Assembly: GCA_963678675.1 (NCBI GenBank)
Contig: OY783197.1
Coordinates: 8,056,647-8,120,646, forward strand
Reading direction: 5' to 3'
Length of the DNA stretch: 64,000 nucleotides
Source: Xiphydria camelus
Taxonomy: Eukaryota > Arthropoda > Insecta > Hymenoptera > Xiphydriidae
Each line of letters begins with the position of its first letter. The first letter of the stretch is position 1. A program made the position numbers and the translations under genes. Below the pieces are notes generated by a model. The model worked only from the letters and a program-made list of their open reading frames with translations, did not search any database and had not been told where the DNA came from. Shown piece by piece: positions 25,901-34,900 of this stretch.

Positions 25901-28900
25901 AATAATGTTAATAATATCGGTAAGCCTATGGTAATTATATTTGAAATCCAATATTTCAATATGTGCGGGTAAAATTGCCTGCACATATTGCAATACGACA
26001 AAACGTTTCCGCCAACCTAATATACAGATTTTATGTAGGAAAATTAACAGACGTATGTCTATATATTTTTACCAATACTTTGATTAATTTATTGTAGTGT
26101 TTCAACGGAAGTTATTACGAGAAATTTTTATTATAAAAGAACAAAATACCCAAATACTTCGATGGATTGAAAAGCAGTCAACAACTGCCACGTTAAACCA
26201 ATGTCAAGCAGCACATTTACCATCAAATTTACCGATTAATACTACTGATGATCTAGATGGATTCGAACGTTATTTAGAAGAAAAAGAAAATTTGATTGGC
26301 TTCGTAAGAATTGTCTCTTTACTTATAAACATATTGACATATAATTTGATTCAAGCTTCTCTATATTTGATTACTTCTTTTTATTATCATACTTCGTAAA
26401 TCATATGAATAGCATACATATACGTATACCGCAATTCAAGAATTCAATTTATCACTTTAACTCAATTTCAAAAGTCACATCACAACATATTTCCAGACAT
26501 AAATAAGCCTATACAAAAAAGGAATAACGTTTTGTTTCAGTCTACATACCTATCACAATTGGGCGGTAAAAACACATCATCCAAAGTAAATAATATATTA
26601 CGTCGATGCATAACAGACAATCTCGCAAAAGAATATAGTTTCTTTGGCAAGCGTGCAGATAAGAAAGTTTTTTCACAACTAAAGTTGAAGACTGCCGTCG
26701 TTCGTAAGTATTCTGACATACTTTGAAGAATGAGTTATGCTGCGTGCCGCTACAAATTCCCATTACACATCAGAGTGGTGGAACAGATTACTCTTGTATT
26801 TTGAGTGGCAATATGTTTAACAAACTTGTTTGAAATTGTTTAATTCCAGGTGCAATAAACTCAACTGATTGTTCAGAACAAGAAATCAACGACAGTATCA
26901 AAATTTGGCTTAAACACGCACCTCAACGGTACAAAATTCAAGAATTGAAGAAACAGAATCCTTAAACAATGAGCAGAAAGACGACAAATGCAACTACAGG
27001 GAAACGTCAGCGGAATAGAAAAATTGCAAAAGCTGTCGAAAATGCATTACATGAAATAAAACAGGAAAGTAATAGAATTCAAGTAACGAAGGAGTCTATT
27101 GCACATAATCATAAAAGCGAAAATGTATATAGAAGCGATTGTGATAGCAATGTTTCACCGCTACTTCAAAATAGTACCCACATGAATCGCGTATTTTTGA
27201 ATGACAGTGCTACCACATCAGAATTAGTCTATAACAATGATACTTTTGAAATGCTTTCCGATAGTAGCAGTACGATTGAAACACCTGATCTCTCTCAGAA
27301 GCTGAGACTTTGGGCAATAACTAGGAATGTACCTCGCTCGACAGTTAATGATCTATTACACATTCTTTCGCCCTATCATCCAGATTTACCGCTTGATTCA
27401 CGAAGTTTATTAGTAACTAAATTAAATATAGACACTAAGAAACTAGAAAACGGGGAATACTGCCACTTGGGTTTATTGAATGGAATTAAAAAAGTAATTT
27501 CCCCATATCTGAAGGATATTTCTAGTAATGTAATAGAAATAAGTTTCAATGTTGATGGTTTGCCCTTATTTGCAAGTTCGAAAACGCAGTTGTGGCCTAT
27601 TTTGGGGTTAATAAAAAAAATAAAATGTCAACCTTTTGTTGTTGGAATTTTTTGTGGCAACGGCAAACCAAAGCCACTAACCGAGTTTTTAGAAAATTTT
27701 GTAAATGATCTTAGTCATTTATTGGAAAATGGCATTAAACTTGATAACAAAAAATATATTGTCACTTTACATAGCTTCGTTTGCGATGCTCCAGCTAGGG
27801 CATACTTAAAATGTATAAAATCTCATGGCGGATACTCTTCTTGTGAAAAATGTACAGAATCTGGCGAGTATGTCGATGGAAGAGTTACATTGCAAGGTAT
27901 TCATGCGCCTAAGAGAACTGATACTTCATTCTCTCTACAAATAGATAGCGACCACCACTTAGGCGTTTCACCTTTATCGAAAATTCCAACAATAGGATTA
28001 GTGTCAAATTTCCCCATAGATTATATGCATAATGTATGTTTAGGTGTTGCTAAAAAGTTATTAAATACTTGGATTTCTGGTTCTTTACAAGTCCGCCTAG
28101 GCAGTAGATCAGTTCATCTATTATCAGAACGCTTATTGTCATCGCGATTTTACATTCCTGTAGAGTTTAACCGCAAACCCCGCAGCTTGGAAGAATTGCC
28201 ACGCTGGAAAGCAACAGAATTTAGAACTTTTGTATTATACCTAGGTCCGATTGTATTAAGAAATATCGTAGATCCCTCGATATATGAACATTTCTTGCTC
28301 TTTCATTCTGCTATTACTATTCTGATTTCATACAAACACATTTCCACATTCGGCTGCAGAACTGCTGGCAATGTTTTAAACGTATTTGTTAAGCATTGTG
28401 AAAAATTGTATGGCAAACAATTTTTAATTCATAATATTCATATGTTATCTCACCTCAGCGATGATGCAGAAATGTATGGACCTTTGGATAATTTCTCAGC
28501 GTTTGTTTTCGAAAACTTTTTAGGACAAATTAAACGCTTAGTGAAGTCACCTAATAGACCACTACAGCAAATTTGCCGCCGTATAAGTGAAATTGAAAGT
28601 GCATTTATTAATGAAAATATCAAATTAAAAGGACCAATAATTCCTAAATTTGAATATAACTGTGGCCCTCTTCCTACAAATATTATTTTCAGAAACAGTA
28701 AACAATTTAAACAACTACGCTTGCAGAATTTCCAGATTTCTGTCCATGCATATTCTAAAGCTGATTCGTATTGCCTTATAAAAGAATCTAGATCAGTTGT
28801 GCAAATTCATAATATTTTGATGGATCACAACAATTCTTTTACGATAGTCGGGAAACGATTTTCATTTCATACATCATTATATTGTAATCCAATAGATTCT

Positions 28901-31900
28901 AAAGAATTAGATATTTATGTCATCACAGGAATTTCAAATGATTATGAAACATGGCCTATCAACGTTATTACTGCTAAATGTCTAGTTCTACCTATTACTC
29001 AAAAGAATGATAAAGATTGTTGGGTTTCGTTGCCTTTAATACACTCGATTTATACTTAGGAATAATTAATGTATAATATCCTTCAATAGTACCGAAATAC
29101 ATAACACGTACGTTAGAAGTTATACACATACCGTACGTTAGAAGTTTTAACATACAATATGTATTACGTACATATATATGTATATTCTCAAATATATGTA
29201 GATGTTATTTCTCGAATATGCAATTGTGTATTAATATTTTTCAATGCCTATTATTGTAATTCTAATGATCATATTTCACTGTTTAACAATATTGCGACTA
29301 GAGCTTTACTTACATTTTTTACACTCTTCTTTAAAATTTCCTTGAGTTTAAATAATATTGCAAAGCTTTTCACTGAGAATAAGATTTTAAAGTGTGACGT
29401 CTTTAGGATGGCATTATCACGTAACTTTTAACGTCAATATGACGACCCGAATCAATAAAAACGAACGTAAATAAAACGTGACTATAGTGACGACATATTG
29501 ACGTCGAAGTATGACGTCTCTTTAACGAGACATAATCACGTCATTTATGACGACATTATAACCGAACTAATCACGTTATTTCGACGAATCGAGTGACGAA
29601 ATATTGACGTGAGTTTGACGTGCCACTGCTACCTGGGGTGACTCCCTCTCCTAATACAGCCTGCGTGCGCCCGCTCAAATACGATCGAAACCATGCGAAC
29701 GAAGAATCGACAGCCGCAAATTAGCTAGTTTGAGGAGCAGAATGTCACGCAACACCCGATCAAATGCCTTTGAAAAATCAAAGAGCACCATCCCGGTCAG
29801 CTGCCGATTGTCTATTCCCTCACTAACATACTCCCCGATTCTGAGTAAGGCCGTCTGCGTACTATAATTTTTCCTGTACGCCGATTGATAAGGATCCAGT
29901 GCATCTTCCCCCTCCAAAAACATACACAGTTGATCCGCCACTATCTTCTCCACAAACTTCGACAATAAACATAATAACGAAATTGGTCTATAGTCCGAAG
30001 AACTCACAGGCGATTTCTTTTTCGGAATCAGCCTGATCGGTGCCTGCTTCCACACCTCCGGAAACGACGAAGACTGCATCGAGAAATTAATCAGATGGAG
30101 TATCAGTTGAAAAATGACTGGAAGCGCAATGTTTATTAGTTTCATAGAAATGCCGTCCGCCCCCGGGGAACAACGCGATGCCACTATTATCGCCTTAGAC
30201 AGCTCCTCCTCCGTAAAAAAGAGAAAAAGAACCGCGAACTATCAAACTCTCGAGGCCGAACAGCCGCCACCCGGTTGCGAACCGGGGAGCTGGCCGCAGC
30301 GAAGAAGTCGTTTAACTCTTCCACCGGTACCGCGAGCTCTTGCTTTTCCCTTCTGCCCTTAAACAACCCAAGTTGCCTCAATCTTTGCCACGCCGCTTTT
30401 GGATCCTTTACCGTCGAAAGCGCCTCGCCGTAGAATTTCCTCTTCGCATCCCTAACCATTCTTTTCACCCGATTTCGAAGCACTTTGAATTTCCTAAGCA
30501 CTTCGGTATCTCCTCTCACCTAACATTCCATCGCCGCACCATCCGGTTCCCTCCTCACCACACTACAACTCGCCCTGTACGCTCTACGCGCCTTGTCTCG
30601 CTCCGCCATTGCTCCTTCAATCTCATTCGTAATCCACGCTGTAGTAGGTTGCGATGGCCTTTTAAACCGACGCAGAGGGGCGTGGACATCAAAGCACTCT
30701 ACCAGTGCACCATTTACAAATTCCACCTTGACGTCTACCGATTCCGACGAGTAGAATTCCCGTCAGTTATAACTGCTAAGGTCACGCAAAAATGCGGTCT
30801 CATCAAACCGTCGAAAATCTCTCGCAACCCTCTCCTCTGGGCCGCCACCCTTTACCTCAAGGTTATACGTTATTCTAATACAGTCATGTCCCGAGAACGC
30901 CGTGGACTCCTACTCAACAGCGACAAAATTATCCTCGCTGTCAATGATGCATAGATCGATTAGTGATCCGCAATCTGCTTCCCTCCCTCGGAACGTCGGG
31001 TGGGACGGTACCAGAAATAGATCGTTAATCACTACGAACTGCCGAATGACTTCGCTGTCGTAGTACCTCCTAAGCATGTTTTAGTTGAAATCACCGATTA
31101 TCACTAACCTATTATAATGCGGAGAGATCTCAACAATCGTGTCGAAGAATTGACTAATTTCCCCGACCTTCGGAGGACGATAAATTACGCCGAGCAATAT
31201 TTTGTCACCGTCCCGCACGCAGATTTCTAAAACTAAAAAATCTATAGAGTTCTTGTTGCCGTCCGCCGACGAAGCAACCGCACGCGCCCTGATAGATTTG
31301 TCAACGTAAACCACAACGCCACCCCCTACACCCTTTGCTCGATCCCTTCGGAACATGTTGTAACCCGGTAGAACGTACATTGAATCATAAATCTCCGCAC
31401 TTAGCTACGATTCAGCGACGCAGATAATGTCCGCCGGCTTGACCTTGAAGAGGCGCTTGAAATCTTCGTAGTGCGTGCCCGCCTTCAGATCTTGACAATT
31501 GACCTGCGCAAACTTCAACAGTCTCCTAACGTTGGCTCTCGCACTCGCCATTATGTGTAATTGATCAGCCTCACAAATTCATCAACTCGCCGTTTCAAAA
31601 TAATACAGTTCCTACTATCCGTCGCCGCGTGCCTGTCGTCGTGTCCCGCCACTTTGCAGTTCGCGCAACAGAGATTGGAACCCTCTTGTTTGGACAGTCT
31701 CGCATTTCGTGTGCCCTCGCACAGAGCCCACATCGGGCCTCGTTCTTGCACCCGCTCGCAATGTGGTCGAACTCCATGCATCGGTAGCATTGCCTCACCC
31801 TCACGTGGTCCACAACCGGACACGAATTCCACGGAATAAAAACTCTCCCGCGCACCAGTATTGCGCTTCTCGCGATTGCAGAGACCTCAATTATAATGCT

Positions 31901-34900
31901 CCGCGAACTCCGATCGCCTAGCGGAAGCTCACGAACGACTGACACCTGCTGACCCTCGAACCCTTGGAGATTCATGTCGACCACCGCTTTCTCAAAATCC
32001 GCCGTCGAAGTTTCCTTCGGTACATACCGCACGAGTAACCTCGGACGCAGCCCGTAATCCGTCTTTACCTCGAGACCTGCCTTTCTTAGTGCCTTAAACG
32101 CCTTTAACTTGTCAATGTTTGCCGATCCTACTTCTAATCGCACCGATTTCTCCTTCGCCCACCTGAAATTGAGGACCTTCAGCTCGGCCTCCCTGAGATC
32201 AATAGCCTTAATCACCGCATCTTTTGTAGCCTCGGAGTCAATAAACACACCTGAGTCCGCATCAATCGGTCCGATGTAAACATTACGATTTTTTACAATC
32301 GGTAACGTTCTGTCTCCCGCTACACGTACCCTATTAACCTGGAGGAGGAGATCATAACCGTTCATGCACCGATCGTCTTCGACGAGTCCACCGCCCATTG
32401 CGAAGTGCACGCTCACCAATCGTACGCCTCGTCGACCTTTAACAACAGCGACGAAATTCGCATCGCCATTCAACACCAGGATGCATATTTGCTGCCGAGC
32501 AGGAGCTCGCTGCACGTGTCCGGTCGGCTTTTGAAGGCTGACGGATCCGCGTCAGCTGCAAACACCGCTCTCGTTAACAACGGCATCTGCCTTCTCTTTA
32601 AGGAGATACGCTACGAGATCAATGCCGTCGAGATCGATCGAAGCAAGAATATCTGACTGACGAGCATCATGAAGGGCTTCGTGACCCTGAGCCCCGGTCA
32701 ACGTTTACTGATGGAGAACGCCCGCCGGTTGGCTCGATGTCGAGGAAAGCAAGAGGCTGACCAACGACGAAGGCTACTTTGACGTAGCCATACCGCTGAG
32801 CTGGATGCTCGGTTTCGCCGAAGACTACCGACAAATCGTCGTCAACGCCAAGCACGAGCTGATTCTTACGAGGTCAAAGAGTGATGCAAATGTCGTCGTA
32901 CAATCGACCGAGGAAGCCTTCAAGATCGCGATACTAAAGCTGGAGTGGATGATGCCGTACATCAGGGTCTCGGATCAGTGAAAGATTCAGCTGCTGAACT
33001 TTATCGCCAACGATTCACCCATCTCCATGAGCTTTCACACGTGGGAACTGTACGAGTATCCCATGCGTCCACGTACCTCCAAGCACGTGTGGGCCGTGAA
33101 GACCTCGTCGCAGTTGGAGAAACCACGCTACGTTGTGCTCGGCTTCCAGACCGGTCGAAAGAACACGAAGAACAAGAGCGCCAGTCAATTCGACCACTAT
33201 GGCATCAGAAACGTGAGTTGTTCCTGAACTCGCAGTGCTATCCCTATGGAAACCTTAATCTTGACATTTTGGACACTATCAGTACGCCCTGCTGTACGAG
33301 ATGTACACCAAATTTCGAGGCCACGTACTACAGCAAGGAGCCCCAGCCTTTGCTGAGCAAAGACGAATTCCTCGATTACGCGCCCCTCATCGTCATCGAT
33401 TATTCGAAGCAAAACGAGTCGGTGAAATCGGGACCGGTGGACGTGCGTCTAGAGTTTGAAGCGAGTGCAAATTTCTCCGCTGACACTGCAACGTACTGCC
33501 TCATCCTGTATGACCGCATAATGGAATACCGACCGATCAGCGGTGTGGTAAATAGGCTGACGTAGCTCCGAGGGGCTCAGTTCCACCATGGAAGTCGTGG
33601 TCGACGTACAGGGCTTCAAGATGCCCGACAACCAATTCGTGCTGAAGGAACTTGCTGTGCTCACACTCAACTCTGGCTCGCAGGAAGTCTCGACTTTCCT
33701 ATTCAATCCACCAGTTCCCCTTGGTGGGATCTACCCACGATATATCACCGCAAAAATTCCTGGTTGCAACGTAACTTCCATGAACTTTCGTGGAACTCTG
33801 GAGATGTGCCGTACGTCATGGTTGAAAATGTGCTTGGACCTTATCTACAGGGTGTCTCCACGGTGTACGTGAAGGGTACGGAGAAGAATGCCTGGTTGCG
33901 AGAGTACACCGAGTGCACCATTGTCAATTTGGATGAGCTGGGTTGCCCCTCGCTGAGGAAACTGCACAGTGAGCCAACATCCAGATGTCAGCGTCACTGC
34001 TCCGATGTACATTTATGTGCCGCTGAGAATGTGAAACGCTTGGAAACCTGGCTGAAGGGCAAGGGTAATCCTCCATCTTTGAAACGTTCCCTGAGGATTT
34101 TCTTCGAAACGGGGAGTCTCATCTCGATGACCACCGAAGACATCGCCCAGCTCCTTAAAGACTTTCTCACCGTCTCTACCGCCAACCCGATCGAAGATGC
34201 GTGGGACAGGCTACCTGCTAAATACATATATCGAGGACAAGAGTATCGGCGATTGTCGTCGATGTCGCAGACATCACCGGGTGCCGAGAGGCAGAGATGA
34301 TTACGACGGTCCGCGACCCATGACCAAGGATTGCGTTTATTGTCAAGAAGGCTAATTTCTCTTTTGTACAAATATTTTTTACCAATAAAGAGGCTGAAAA
34401 AAGGGGTGATAAAAATTTGTCTCATTATTTAAACTGTGATTCCCCGACGGTAGAATAGTTAACGTCGGAACCTGTCACCACGATTCTAGGAACATCATCG
34501 CAGTAAACAGTTCTCGGAAAAGAGAGCAAGTCGGAACCTGCATGCGTGATGTCATCGCTCAGGAATGTAACGCGCTCGGATCGGTCGAAACTGTACGGTA
34601 GCGCGGAGCAAGTCTGAACCTGTACGCATTCTAAGGTCTGTCAACTACGCAGTAGCGACGCGGTAAGGTATGACGTCATCGCTCAGGAATGTTACGCGCG
34701 CGGATCGGTCGAAACTGCGCAGTAGCGGCTCGACGAGGCTAGTCAATTCCTAGCAACGCGATAGGATATGACGTCATCGTCCAGGGATGTGACACGCTCG
34801 TTCGAGTCGTTCGGAACTGCGCAGTAGCAGCGCGGTTCGTTGAGAAGCTGTGACGTCATCGCTAAGGAATGTGACGCGCTCGGCTCGGTTGGAGCTGCGC

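Larger units (their letters stand above)
23873..29637 (+). mobile_element. EnSpm/CACTA-like DNA transposon, apparently intact (5,765 bp)
   Basis: Ends CCCAGGTAGCAGTG and CACTGCTACCTGGG; similarity continues inward to CACGTCA. A 2-bp GT duplication flanks it (23871-23872 and 29638-29639), and removing the element restores the retrotransposon frame. Both subterminal regions carry many TGACGT/ACGTCA copies. It encodes a DUF4806 protein and a Tnp2-like transposase. The superfamily is inferred from the transposase phrases and subterminal repeats; the termini do not begin CACTA. Confidence 0.75.
22773..32345 (-). mobile_element. non-LTR retrotransposon, split by a DNA transposon
   Basis: Minus-strand element with a gag-like ORF1, an apurinic-type endonuclease and a reverse transcriptase, in that order. 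Its 5' boundary near 32345 is inferred from where the sense-strand capsid coding of the Polinton begins; the 3' boundary near 22773-22860 is approximate. The 23873-29637 transposon sits inside the reverse transcriptase. Clade not asserted; R1/jockey-like in layout. Confidence 0.8.

Noticed and set aside
32346..32515. N-terminal extension of the non-LTR ORF1
   Set aside because: The same bases encode a clear capsid block on the plus strand, so the extension is read-through antisense.
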